Source of the DNA: CAWBAT01 sp963810905
GTDB lineage: Bacteria > Acidobacteriota > Terriglobia > Versatilivoradales > Versatilivoraceae
Direction: 5' to 3'
DNA: 64,000 bases
Assembly: GCA_963810905.1 (NCBI GenBank)
Contig: CAWEPG010000002.1
Span: 310,001-374,000 of the forward strand
Below, in pieces: positions 28,639 to 37,446 of this stretch. Position numbers and translations under genes: made by a program. Each line of letters opens with the position of its first letter. The first letter of the stretch is position 1. Under the pieces are notes generated by a model, which ran no database searches, was not told where the DNA came from, and saw only the letters and a list, made by a program, of their open reading frames with translations.

Positions 28639-29204
28639 CACTACCTCCTCTTGATTAGTAGCACGAACGTGGCGTGCGAAAGTTTACAACCCGACTTAAA
28701 GAAGCGAAGCAATTTGGGGCAAGGACTAGTACTCGATTGCGGTTCTCCATGGTGCAGTCGGCCCCGCTACGGCCGGCCAGTGTGAACGTCTCCGGCTTCA
28801 GCAGTCCATGCAAATTTACTTGGCTGAGCACTCGTGATTATTATTTTCTGCAGGTCAGTTTATGCATCACGGATTATATGGAAACGCGCTGGCTTGAAGC
28901 AACTTCAGAATCAATTCCCCAAAAATTCGACGAAACATTTGCACCGCGGGGAAGTGACGCACATTTGCAATTTCACTGGATATCAGATTTCATCGCTATT
29001 TAACAAGCTTCCACCTGCTGACCTGGAAGCTGGTTGGCCCATTCCAACCGCGGTGGTGCTTTTCAGCCAGCCCGCAGCTTTCAGGAAGCGTGTAACTAAT
29101 TTATTATCAATCCGTTTTGTATGGAACTAAGTTTGCACTTCTATTCATGTATTTGTGTTATCGAAAGTGAAAACCAAAAGGAAATAAGATCCGTAGGGAG
29201 TGGA
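28639..29204. other. intergenic stretch, one repeat motif
   Basis: No convincing gene. The motif GTGAACGTCTCCGGCTTCAG (28782-28801) is another copy of the dispersed family seen at 26.6 kb. Confidence 0.45.
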
Positions 29205-29759
29205 ATGGGGGTGACTATGTTCAGGAAATTTGCATTACCGATATTGCTCGTCGGTACACTACTTACCCTTTTAAACCCAGCCACTGTCGTGGCAAGAAAT
29301 CAAGGCGGGGGCGGATACGGCTCCTCAGGTGGACATGCCTACTCTGGAGGCGGTCACGGCTATTCAGGTGGACAGGCTTACTCCGGCGCACGAGCCTATT
29401 CTGGAGGCGGACATGTCTATTCCAACAGCGGTCGCGGCTATTACGGTGGATCCGCTTATTCTGGTGCACGGGTCTATTCCGGAGGGGGCCATGGTTACTA
29501 TGGGGGTCGCGGCTACTACTACGGTGGAAAAGGATACTATGGCGGACATGGCTACTACGGTGGCCGCGGTTACTATGGAGGACGTGGATATTATGGCGGC
29601 GGATATGGCTACTTCGGCGGGGGAGGTTTTTATCTGGGGTTCTACGGTGCACCCTACTACAATTATGGCCCCTACTACTACGGTTCAGGCTACAACTGTC
29701 CTCCAGGCTATTACGACCAATGGGGTTACTGGCATCCAAGTCCCTGCTATCCCTATTGA
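29205..29759 (+). CDS. secreted Gly/Tyr-rich repeat protein
   Basis: 184 residues. After a signal peptide (~residues 5-31, FALPILLVGTLLTLLNPATVVA) the mature chain is made of two kinds of repeat: first AYSGGGHGYSGG / AYSGAR units, then YYGGRG / YYGGHG units, followed by a Tyr/Pro-rich tail (YNYGPYYYGSGYNCPPGYYDQWGYWHPSPCYPY) with two cysteines. No His-Asp enzyme motif. Composition resembles structural, adhesive or metal-coordinating surface proteins. Start: ATG 29205 (AGGGAG upstream) or ATG 29217. At DNA level the repeats are imperfect, so the array is old. Confidence 0.7.
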   Translation: MGVTMFRKFALPILLVGTLLTLLNPATVVARNQGGGGYGSSGGHAYSGGGHGYSGGQAYSGARAYSGGGHVYSNSGRGYYGGSAYSGARVYSGGGHGYYGGRGYYYGGKGYYGGHGYYGGRGYYGGRGYYGGGYGYFGGGGFYLGFYGAPYYNYGPYYYGSGYNCPPGYYDQWGYWHPSPCYPY

Positions 29760-29901
29760 CTAGCAGTATCTAAGACCCACACTGAGTTTGTTTTAGCTAA
29801 GTGGGCATCCGGCTGAGTGAATCAAGGAGGGTAGCTGCAGAACATTTGATCAGCTCGATCTAAAGAAACCCATAAAAGGGACGAAACGAATCGAAGGAGA
29901 T

Positions 29902-30504
29902 ATGAACACCATGCGACTCTGCCGATCGATCGTTATTATCCTAGGGTTTTTTTGGGCTGTAAACATTGCCAGTCCCAATCCACGCCAAGCTCAATCATCC
30001 ACCCAGCCGTACACGGCTACCCAGCAAAAACTGAGTGCGAAACGCCTTGCCGATTTGGAAAAGCAAATGTGGGCGCTCGTTAACCGCGATCGCCTGGATC
30101 CCGCAACCTTCGCGGAGACGCGTGGTCGAGCGGAACCCTTAAAATGGAACGATAAACTGGCTGCCGTCGCACGTGCGCATTCCCGCAAGATGATCGAGCA
30201 ACAGTTCTTTAACCACGTTGACCCGGACGGGAAGACCCCATTAGAACGAATCAATGAGGCTGGAATTCTCTGGCAGGCTTATGGTGAGAATATTGCTTTG
30301 CACGAAACTGTCGAGGGCGCGCAAGCCGCCTTCATGTCGGAGCCTCGCTTCCAAAAAAATCACCGTGGCAATATCTTAAATACAATGTATACGGAAGTGG
30401 GGATTGGAATCGCACAGGGGCCGGATGGCAGTCTCTATATCACCCAAGACTTCGTCACTATTCCCACCAGCTCTCAGGCCTCAACCAGGAGATTGAAAAA
30501 ATGA
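29902..30504 (+). CDS. secreted CAP-domain (SCP/PR1-like) protein
   Basis: 200 residues with a signal peptide (1-~31). The CAP domain is clear: LVNRDRLDP, LKWNDKLAAVARAHSRKMIEQQFFNHVDPDGKTPLERI, GENIALHETVEGA, and NHRGNILNTMYTEVGIGIA. The conserved residues (His of SR/H region, Glu of GENI, His of NHR) are present. CAP proteins are extracytoplasmic; bacterial members bind small ligands or act in wall processes, mostly unassigned. A likely ribosome site is GAAGGAGA at 29892-29899. It lies close after the Gly/Tyr-rich gene, same strand. Confidence 0.88.
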   Translation: MNTMRLCRSIVIILGFFWAVNIASPNPRQAQSSTQPYTATQQKLSAKRLADLEKQMWALVNRDRLDPATFAETRGRAEPLKWNDKLAAVARAHSRKMIEQQFFNHVDPDGKTPLERINEAGILWQAYGENIALHETVEGAQAAFMSEPRFQKNHRGNILNTMYTEVGIGIAQGPDGSLYITQDFVTIPTSSQASTRRLKK

Positions 30505-30924
30505 GTCGTTTCATGAATGCGGGAATCCTCCCATTTTAGTTTTCTCACCCTCTTTCATACCCCCCACCCAAACATCTATCCAGAGGAGACGAGCAGCCCA
30601 CCCCTCCTTAGGAGGTGTTTCTGTTCGGAGAAATGGGTAAAAGTTGACAATATGTCATTCCTGACATAGGATTTAGCGATAGCACATTCAGTTCGAACTT
30701 GCTCATCTGGCTTGAGGCTGAAATCAATAATAGGGGTAGTTTAATCGCGTGGCTCGGCTTAAAGTGGGCTTTCGGCGTTGGAGAACATCTTTCTCTTCTA
30801 CGCTCGCATCCGATGCGCAAGGGGCTGTGATTGGGGAAATACTTGTCAATATAGACCCGTTAGACAGCCGAGGTCGAGATCAAAGGTCGCGAGGCAATGA
30901 AGGAACACGATCGAGTTTGAAGAG
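30505..30924. other. intergenic stretch with promoter/operator and gene remnant
   Basis: A hairpin (CCTCC TTA GGAGG, about 30602-30614) follows the CAP gene. From 30644 a promoter with an operator palindrome begins. Between 30679 and 30920 reading frames look coding in pieces (SDSTFSSNLLIWLEAEINN...; DAQGAVIGEILVNIDPL; AEVEIKGREAMKEHDRV then stop at 30918-30920) but no single frame is open, and I do not recognise the protein. Possibly a broken partner gene of the XRE regulator. Confidence 0.35.
30644..30672 (+). promoter_or_regulatory. promoter with internal operator palindrome
   Basis: TTGACA (30644-30649), 17-base spacer and TAGGAT (30667-30672). Lying in the spacer is a perfect 7-4-7 palindrome TATGTCA-TTCC-TGACATA (30651-30668), as expected for binding of a dimeric HTH repressor. 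The XRE gene begins 253 bases downstream; autoregulation is inference. Confidence 0.5.
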
Positions 30925-31266
30925 GTGACAAGAAAAGTGAAGAAAGTTAAGAAAGTCCAATTAAAACCAGTTGACTGGAAGGTCGGGTCTATTCCGGGCG
31001 TTCTCCACCTCAACCCCAATGAAGTCGCATTTATAGAAATGAAGCTGGCTCTAGCGAGAAGCATTCGTTCCAGACGGCGGATGCTGAAGCTTACGCAAAG
31101 CGAGTTAGCTCAACTTATTGATTCGAGTCAATCGCGTGTCGCAAAGATGGAATCCGCAGATTTTTCAGTCTCCTTGGACCTCCTGGTACGGGTTTTACTG
31201 GTGCTAGGGGCGTCGCGGAAGGAAGTGGCAAATGTAATTGCCCTGGAGAGCAAGCATGCGGCTTAA
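30925..31266 (+). CDS. XRE-family HTH regulator (antitoxin-like)
   Basis: 113 residues. The HTH lies at about residues 44-100 (LARSIRSRRRMLKLTQSELAQLIDSSQSRVAKMESADFSVSLDLLVRVLLVLGAS). The N-terminal 40 residues (basic, then GSIPGVLHLNPNEVAFIEMKLAL) match regulators of the HigA-like type that sit second in toxin-antitoxin pairs. Start is GTG 30925; the first ATG inside (residue 39) would remove the conserved N-terminus. No intact toxin gene is adjacent; a broken frame ends five bases before. Confidence 0.85.
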   Translation: MTRKVKKVKKVQLKPVDWKVGSIPGVLHLNPNEVAFIEMKLALARSIRSRRRMLKLTQSELAQLIDSSQSRVAKMESADFSVSLDLLVRVLLVLGASRKEVANVIALESKHAA

Positions 31267-31314
31267 TGTACCAAGGTACCGAGTTCAAATTTAGGCTGAG
31301 CAGGTAATGTTTGC

Positions 31315-33399
31315 ATGAATTACGATGCCAATAAGGTTTTCATGGACCTAATGACTGCCGTTTCCCAACTGCTTCTGCTTGTCGTGAACTCTTGGCAGCG
31401 ATTCGTCTTAAGCCGTTGGATCCGCCATAGATCTATCTGCGGTGAACTGATTGGCTTGTTGCTTTCACTTCTATTTGTTACCACGCTTCTTCCCGGCAAT
31501 GGATTTGCACAAGCAGAAGCAGAGGAAGATCGTGGTCCCATGCTCTTTTCAGTTTTTCCATTGACAGGGCAACAAGGAAATAACATCAAAGCGGAGCTTC
31601 GGGGTGTACGGTTGGATGGCGTCTATGGAGTGTGGTTTGATCGCAAAGGATTAAAGGGTCGGGTCCTTAGTGTTGAAGAACTCAAGGACCAGGTCAAACC
31701 GAGGTTTAATCCCTTAGAGAAATTGAAGATTTCCGGACCTTTTTACCGTGTACTCATCGAGCTTCAGATCGAGCCGACTACCCCGATTGGAGTTTACCCT
31801 GTTCGGCTTGTTTCGTATCGAGGCCTCTCCAATGCGATTGGCTTTCCGGTGGTGGATTCACCTGTAATCGTGGAAACGCAGGACACTCATCCGAGTGTAG
31901 AACAATCCCAAGCAGTTACCTTTCCTGGGCTAATTAACGGAAAGATTGGAGCACCTGGAGAGATCGATTTTTATTCTTTCCAGGCCAATAAGGGACAGAA
32001 GTTTCGGTTTCAGGCAGTCGAGGGCCAAAAATATGGTGGTGGCGCAGCGTCAGGCAAATTCGCCCCGGAATTGATACTTTACCACACGGGTGGAAGTTGG
32101 TTTGACCCGCATCGGCTTTCGCGAATCCTTTCTGAAGAAGAGCGTTCCTCAGACCTCATGCAGGTGGACCTGGAGAGGACTTACATCTTTCCAGAAGACG
32201 GTCAATATTTTTTGCAGATTTCAGGCCTATTCGGCCAGGGATGCCCGAATTGTACATATCAGGTGCGAGTCTTCTCCGAGGAAAGCCGTTCTGGTTTGTT
32301 CGCCCGAGGAGACCAAACCCGCTCCGAATGGCAAGAGAGGAACCTCAACCGAAACTTGGGGGAGAATTGGATAGCACAGCTTGATGCCCGCTCGGTTAAG
32401 GGAGCAGAAGCAAATACACCTGCTCAATTGGCCTCATCAAGCCAGGGGAATAACCCCAGTTCCACGGCTGATCCAGAACCTAAACATACGCTCAATCTGC
32501 CCATTCCTCCTTCCCCGGCTGTAGTACACGAGGTCACTGACCGTGCTAATCCGGCTGAAAGCATCTCGCTTCCAGCCCTCATTGAAGGAACGATTGAACA
32601 TCCGGGAGATTTGGACAGTTTCAAAATCAAGGTTGATCCCGGGCAGAAACTCGCTTTTGAAGTCCAGACACCGGATGCCAAACCACCATATTTCAATCCA
32701 AGGCTTGGGGTGGTAGACAGCCAGAATAAAGAGCTCTTTTCTAATGTTGAGCGCCGATTGTCGATGTTCAACAATAATGCCGACCCACAGGTCTACCTCA
32801 AGGCTGTGGAGCCCAAAGCCACGTACACATTTGACAACGGAGGCGAGTACGTCCTTCAGATTCGGGATATCACATCCCGCTATGGAAATTCCGGCTATCG
32901 CTACAGAATTCTGGTGCGCCCAGAGATCCCCCATGTAGGCGAGATTTCAGTGATGTCTCCCCCAACCGCAGACCCGACGAACGGGGAAATAGTCAAGGGG
33001 ATCGAGATTAATCGAATCAACCTGGCACAAGGGATGGCGAAAAAGCTGATTCTGGTGGCCTCCTACGAAGAAGGGTTTGCGGGCGATCTATCGTTTGCCT
33101 TTACGGGATTGCCGGAGGGCGTGCAGGCATTTCCTGCGGTGCAAGCCTACGAGGAGCGTGCGCCCTTGGAGGTGACACAGAATCCAGAGATTATTGCACC
33201 GCAACAAAAGAAGACCGCAATTATCGTGCTGGCCAGTCCTGTGGCTCCACTGTTGACCGAACCCAGAATCATCCAAATTCACTGCCAAGCTATCGTCAAC
33301 GGCCAGTTGGGCCCGAATCTGCTGGTTCGTGAGATCCCTTTAATGGTCGTCAAAGGCTCAATGCAAAAGGAAGGGGAAAAACCTCAGACTGGAAAATGA
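31315..33399 (+). CDS. secreted PPC-domain protein
   Basis: 694 residues. A hydrophobic segment near residues 45-62 (LIGLLLSLLFVTTLLPGNGFAQ) is the export signal; the long N-terminus before it suggests that the true start may be internal. Two bacterial pre-peptidase C-terminal (PPC) domains follow: PGEIDFYSFQANKGQKFRFQAVEG (about 220-330) and PGDLDSFKIKVDPGQKLAFEVQTP (about 425-540), with GQYFLQIS and GEYVLQIRD strands. The rest is beta-rich. Such proteins accompany DUF1549/DUF1553 genes, as here (141 bases upstream). No catalytic centre seen; likely a binding or scaffold component. Confidence 0.85.
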   Translation: MNYDANKVFMDLMTAVSQLLLLVVNSWQRFVLSRWIRHRSICGELIGLLLSLLFVTTLLPGNGFAQAEAEEDRGPMLFSVFPLTGQQGNNIKAELRGVRLDGVYGVWFDRKGLKGRVLSVEELKDQVKPRFNPLEKLKISGPFYRVLIELQIEPTTPIGVYPVRLVSYRGLSNAIGFPVVDSPVIVETQDTHPSVEQSQAVTFPGLINGKIGAPGEIDFYSFQANKGQKFRFQAVEGQKYGGGAASGKFAPELILYHTGGSWFDPHRLSRILSEEERSSDLMQVDLERTYIFPEDGQYFLQISGLFGQGCPNCTYQVRVFSEESRSGLFARGDQTRSEWQERNLNRNLGENWIAQLDARSVKGAEANTPAQLASSSQGNNPSSTADPEPKHTLNLPIPPSPAVVHEVTDRANPAESISLPALIEGTIEHPGDLDSFKIKVDPGQKLAFEVQTPDAKPPYFNPRLGVVDSQNKELFSNVERRLSMFNNNADPQVYLKAVEPKATYTFDNGGEYVLQIRDITSRYGNSGYRYRILVRPEIPHVGEISVMSPPTADPTNGEIVKGIEINRINLAQGMAKKLILVASYEEGFAGDLSFAFTGLPEGVQAFPAVQAYEERAPLEVTQNPEIIAPQQKKTAIIVLASPVAPLLTEPRIIQIHCQAIVNGQLGPNLLVREIPLMVVKGSMQKEGEKPQTGK

Positions 33400-33540
33400 G
33401 CTGGACCTGGAATACTCAAGCGGGCGGAATAAACCGATACAAGGCGGAGTTAAATTCGCGTTACTCGGTTGATCTTCCAAACAATGATGAATGGAGTAAA
33501 CGTGCGAGAGCCACGTCTTTGAACGACTGACCGGAGTAAT

Positions 33541-36075
33541 ATGATGAGCATCCGATTTACCTTCAGCAAGTTTCTTACAAGTTTTTTTATCTTTGCATTC
33601 GTGGCTTTGCCGACACTGGCTGCAGAAGAAAATCGCGTCATAGGGCCACCCGTTTCTATCCGGATCGTTCCGGAGAATGTGACACTGTGGGGAGCGCAAG
33701 CCACGCAGCATTTTACTGTCTTGGGTCAATACGCAGACGGGCTGGAACGTGACGTAACCTCTATCGCTCATCTTTCCGTCTCGGACCCAAAAAAGGGTGA
33801 AATTGACAATTTAGGAAAGTTTAAAGCGCGGGACTCGGAGGAGGTCACCCTCACAGCAAGCGTTGGCGACCGTTCGGCCAAGGCGACCATTCGCATTGAA
33901 GAAGCCGGAAAACAGCGACCGTTTACCTTTCCTCGGGAAATTGAGGCAATCCTGACCAGGAAGGGCTGCAACGACTCGATGTGTCATGGGGGCGTCAAGG
34001 GACGAGGAGGATTTAGGCTTTCCATATACGGCACCTTTCCGCAGGAGGATTACAAATGGATCGTGGAAGGGGGGACATTTCGAGTACTCACAATGGATGA
34101 GAATCCAAAGTATTCACGGGTGGACTTAAAGCAGCCCGAGAAAAGCCTGGTATTGTTGAAACCGACATTCAGTGTTCCTCATGGGGGAGGGCTGCGGTTT
34201 GAAGTTGGTTCAGCAGACTACGAGACAATTCTAAACTGGATTCGTTCGGGAGCTCCGTACGGGGAAGATGCTGAAAAGCAAGGAGTGACAGTCGAACGCG
34301 TGGAAGTGTCTCCCAAGGAAGTCGTGCTGCAGGGTGGAGAACACCAGCAGCTAATGGTGACGGCTTATCTTTCCAACGGGCAACGGGAAGACTTCACAGA
34401 GAAGGTACGATATATCAGCAATGACCCGGCGGTAGCGGATGTCAGCGAAACAGGGATCGTGCAGGCAAAGAAAAAGGGGGAAACGAGCATCCTGATTCGG
34501 ACCTTGGGCCGCACCCTCAGTTCGGATGTGGGAGTGATCGAGCAGCCGATTGCAAATTACCCGAGGATCGAGGCACGCAATTACATCGACCAACATGTCT
34601 TTGCCAAGCTGCAGAGATTCCAGATTCTCCCTTCCGAGCTCTCCAGTGATCAAGAGTTCCTGCGCCGAGTTTGTCTGGATTTGACCGGTACGTTGCCTCC
34701 CCCCCAACGAGTGCGGGAGTTTGTGGCTGACAAGGACCCTAACAAGCGGGACCGGCTGATAGAGAACCTGCTGAATTCTCCCGAGTATGTGGACTACTGG
34801 AGCTTCCGATTCAGTGATCTCCTGCGCGTCACTTTTGTCACTTCAAATAATATTAAGGGCTCAAAAGCCTACCAGGACTGGATAATCAACAGCATTGCGG
34901 CCAATAAGCCTTACGACCAGATGGCTCGGGAGCGCATTGCCGCGCAGGGATTCAGCGCTCCGGCACGAAATTTCTACTATATAGAAGAACTGACAACACC
35001 GGACGTCATCATGCCTGAGCTGATCCGGTTGTACATGGGTCGCCGCATCGAGTGCGCTCAATGCCACAGCCATCCTTTTGAAGCTTGGAGCCAAAATCAG
35101 TACTGGGGATTGGCGTCATTCTTTGGGGGATACTCGGAATTGAGAGATTCCGCCCTGATTATCGATGTGCTGGGTGGAGGCCACGTGGATCAACCCAAGG
35201 ATATGATGGTAAGCCATCCACGGACAAAGGAAAAGGTGGTCCCGGCATTTCTGGACGGGACAAAGCTGCCACAAAGCCAATGGATGGATCCCCGAATGGA
35301 GCTGGCAAAGTGGATGACGACGCATCCTTATTTTGCGGAAGCCACAGTCAATCGGATGTGGAGCTATTTCTTTGGACGAGGCATCGTCGATCCGGTGGAT
35401 GATTTCCGCAGCACCAATCCACCAACTCATCCGGAATTACTAAAGGCACTAGCCAAGGATTTCAAGGATAGTGGATATGATCTGAAGCATCTGATGCGAA
35501 CCATTGTTCAATCACGAACCTATCAATTGTCTGCGACACCGAATGAAAGCAACAAGGAAGACAAGATTGATTACTCCCATGCCTTGTCTCGGCCATTGGA
35601 AGCGGCTGTTTTGCTCGATGCGATCTCGAGCGTGACCGGCGTCCCGGAGAAATTTGAGTTTCATCGTCAGGCCGGCGGAGGGGATGCTCCCTTAGGGACG
35701 CGGGCCGTCCAGACGATAGCGGATATTTGCCCGTCGCAATTCATGGATGATTTCGGGCGCTCGATGCGAAAGGCTCTGCCGGTGGGACCTCCACAGCCGA
35801 ACTTACTGGAAGCTTTGCATATGATGACCGGACCGGCATACAACGCCAAAATCTCGAGCGAAAACGGAAGATTGAGCGGACTGGTCAACCAGAATGCTCC
35901 GGACGAACAGATTCTGGATGAATTCTATTTAGCGGCTTTGACACGCTTTCCGACGGCTGAGGAAAAATCTGAATTGTTGAAGTTCCTTGCCCAGCGTTCG
36001 TCACGCCGGCAGGAAACTTTGGCAGGACTGGTATGGGCAGCTCTCAACTCACGAGAGTTCGCTTATAACCATTAG
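33541..36075 (+). CDS. secreted DUF1549/DUF1553 protein with Ig-like and heme motifs
   Basis: 844 residues: signal peptide (1-~30), BIG_2-like Ig domain (about 35-125), a cytochrome-like segment with GCNDSMCHGG (C143, C148, H149; CX4CH, one residue pair longer than the usual CXXCH), a second Ig-like region (about 260-345), then DUF1549 (about 355-560, including IECAQCHSHPFE with a true CXXCH at C505-H509) and DUF1553 (about 580-840, ELAKWMTTHPYFAEATVNRMWSYFFGRGIVDPVDDFR). Function of the family is unproven; c-type heme attachment suggests an extracytoplasmic redox role. It lies in one operon with the PPC gene before it and DUF1501 after it. GGAG before ATG 33541. Confidence 0.9.
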   Translation: MMSIRFTFSKFLTSFFIFAFVALPTLAAEENRVIGPPVSIRIVPENVTLWGAQATQHFTVLGQYADGLERDVTSIAHLSVSDPKKGEIDNLGKFKARDSEEVTLTASVGDRSAKATIRIEEAGKQRPFTFPREIEAILTRKGCNDSMCHGGVKGRGGFRLSIYGTFPQEDYKWIVEGGTFRVLTMDENPKYSRVDLKQPEKSLVLLKPTFSVPHGGGLRFEVGSADYETILNWIRSGAPYGEDAEKQGVTVERVEVSPKEVVLQGGEHQQLMVTAYLSNGQREDFTEKVRYISNDPAVADVSETGIVQAKKKGETSILIRTLGRTLSSDVGVIEQPIANYPRIEARNYIDQHVFAKLQRFQILPSELSSDQEFLRRVCLDLTGTLPPPQRVREFVADKDPNKRDRLIENLLNSPEYVDYWSFRFSDLLRVTFVTSNNIKGSKAYQDWIINSIAANKPYDQMARERIAAQGFSAPARNFYYIEELTTPDVIMPELIRLYMGRRIECAQCHSHPFEAWSQNQYWGLASFFGGYSELRDSALIIDVLGGGHVDQPKDMMVSHPRTKEKVVPAFLDGTKLPQSQWMDPRMELAKWMTTHPYFAEATVNRMWSYFFGRGIVDPVDDFRSTNPPTHPELLKALAKDFKDSGYDLKHLMRTIVQSRTYQLSATPNESNKEDKIDYSHALSRPLEAAVLLDAISSVTGVPEKFEFHRQAGGGDAPLGTRAVQTIADICPSQFMDDFGRSMRKALPVGPPQPNLLEALHMMTGPAYNAKISSENGRLSGLVNQNAPDEQILDEFYLAALTRFPTAEEKSELLKFLAQRSSRRQETLAGLVWAALNSREFAYNH

Positions 36076-36102
36076 GAGATGCAGTCATGAAAAGATCGGG
36101 AT

Positions 36103-37446
36103 GTGATCATTGCCAGGGAGTCGACTCGAACTCGTCGCGATTTCTTACGCGCTGGCACTTTAAGTCTTCTGGGTATTGGCCTCAGTGATTTTCTTCGCTT
36201 CAACACTCTGCAAGCCCTTGCGGCTCCTCCTGCGGTCATCTCTGCTTCACAGGCCAAAGCCCAGGCTGTCATTCTGATCTGGCTCGAGGGTGGAATCAGC
36301 CATCTGGACAGTTGGGATGTCAAGGGCAATACCGGTTTCAAGCCCATCTCGACTAACGCTTCCGGAATCCAGATTTCCGAAATTTTTCCCAGCGTCGCTA
36401 AGCATATGGACAGTCTGTCCATCATCCGTTCCATGAAATCCGATGAGAGGAACCACCCCCAGGGAACGATTCAAACCTTGACCGGTCATCGGCCCAATCC
36501 TGCTTTAAAATTTCCGAGTATTGGATCGATTGTCTCTAAGGAATTGGGCGCGCGAAAAAACATGCCGCCATTCGCGGTTGTGCCCACGCCCACGGAAGGC
36601 GATTTCTTCAATTACCAGGAGGCTTATCAAGCTGCCTTTATCGGGTCCGAATATGATGGAATGATTTTGCCGGATCCGAGTAAGCCGGATTTTCATTTGC
36701 CCGATCTGAGCTTGCCAAAAACGGTCACTGCAGAAGCCATTAGCGACCGTGCCGCGATGCTAAACATCGTCGACCGCCACTTCCGCCAGAAGGAAGAATT
36801 GGCCGAGTTTGCCAAGATGGATGCATTTGAGCAACAGGCGCTTAAAATGCTGCTCGACCCTCACGTCAAACAGGCCTTCGATCTTTCCCAAGAGTCCGAA
36901 AAAACGAAGGACCGGTACGGCCGTGACCGGGTCGGTCAAAGCGTCCTCTTAGCTCGACGCCTGGTAGAATCCGGCTGCCGATTCGTAACGGCCGCCGGTT
37001 ACAAACATGGCCAATGGGATACGCACGGTGAAAATGAATCGCGGCTTCGGACCATCCTGGCTCCCATGCTGGATCGAAGTCTCTCGGCCTTGATGGAAGA
37101 CTTGAAACAACGCGGCATGCTGGACAGCACCGTGGTCCTGGTGACAGGGGAATTTGGGCGAACACCTGTGATCAACCCCAAAGGTGGACGGGATCATTGG
37201 CCGGACTGCTGGTCTTTGCTGGTTGGTGGCGGCGGTATCGCGGGAGGCCGCATCGTGGGCGCAAGTGATAAAAATGGCGCTTACGTGGCAGATAAGCCAG
37301 TTTCAATCGGAGATCTCTATGCGACGATTTACAAAGCCATGGGGATCGACTGGAGCAAGACCTACATGTCGCCCATCGCTCGACCCGTGTATATCGCCAA
37401 TGGTTTTGACGACACACCGGGAACTCCTGTCCAAGAACTGATTTGA
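36103..37446 (+). CDS. DUF1501 protein, Tat-exported
   Basis: 447 residues. Tat signal STRTRRDFLRAGTLSLLGIGLSDFL at the N-terminus. DUF1501 (a sulfatase/phosphatase-like alkaline-phosphatase fold) spans the rest: ILIWLEGGISHLDSWDVK, HGQWDTHGENESRLRTILAPMLDRSLSALMEDLKQRGMLDSTVVLVTGEFGRTP and GGRDHWPDCWSLLVGGGGI. The stop of the previous gene is 28 bases before. Start problem: ATG 36086 with AGGAG at good distance opens a different frame that dies after 34 codons, while the correct frame has only GTG 36103; a one-base deletion near 36098 is possible. Co-occurrence with DUF1549/1553 is the rule; activity unknown. Confidence 0.85.
   Translation: MIIARESTRTRRDFLRAGTLSLLGIGLSDFLRFNTLQALAAPPAVISASQAKAQAVILIWLEGGISHLDSWDVKGNTGFKPISTNASGIQISEIFPSVAKHMDSLSIIRSMKSDERNHPQGTIQTLTGHRPNPALKFPSIGSIVSKELGARKNMPPFAVVPTPTEGDFFNYQEAYQAAFIGSEYDGMILPDPSKPDFHLPDLSLPKTVTAEAISDRAAMLNIVDRHFRQKEELAEFAKMDAFEQQALKMLLDPHVKQAFDLSQESEKTKDRYGRDRVGQSVLLARRLVESGCRFVTAAGYKHGQWDTHGENESRLRTILAPMLDRSLSALMEDLKQRGMLDSTVVLVTGEFGRTPVINPKGGRDHWPDCWSLLVGGGGIAGGRIVGASDKNGAYVADKPVSIGDLYATIYKAMGIDWSKTYMSPIARPVYIANGFDDTPGTPVQELI

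Noticed and set aside
29263..29739. Reverse-strand open frame of 158 codons, rich in His/Arg/Asn
   Set aside because: It is the antisense shadow of the Gly/Tyr-rich repeat gene; its composition follows from the GGN/TAY codons on the other strand.
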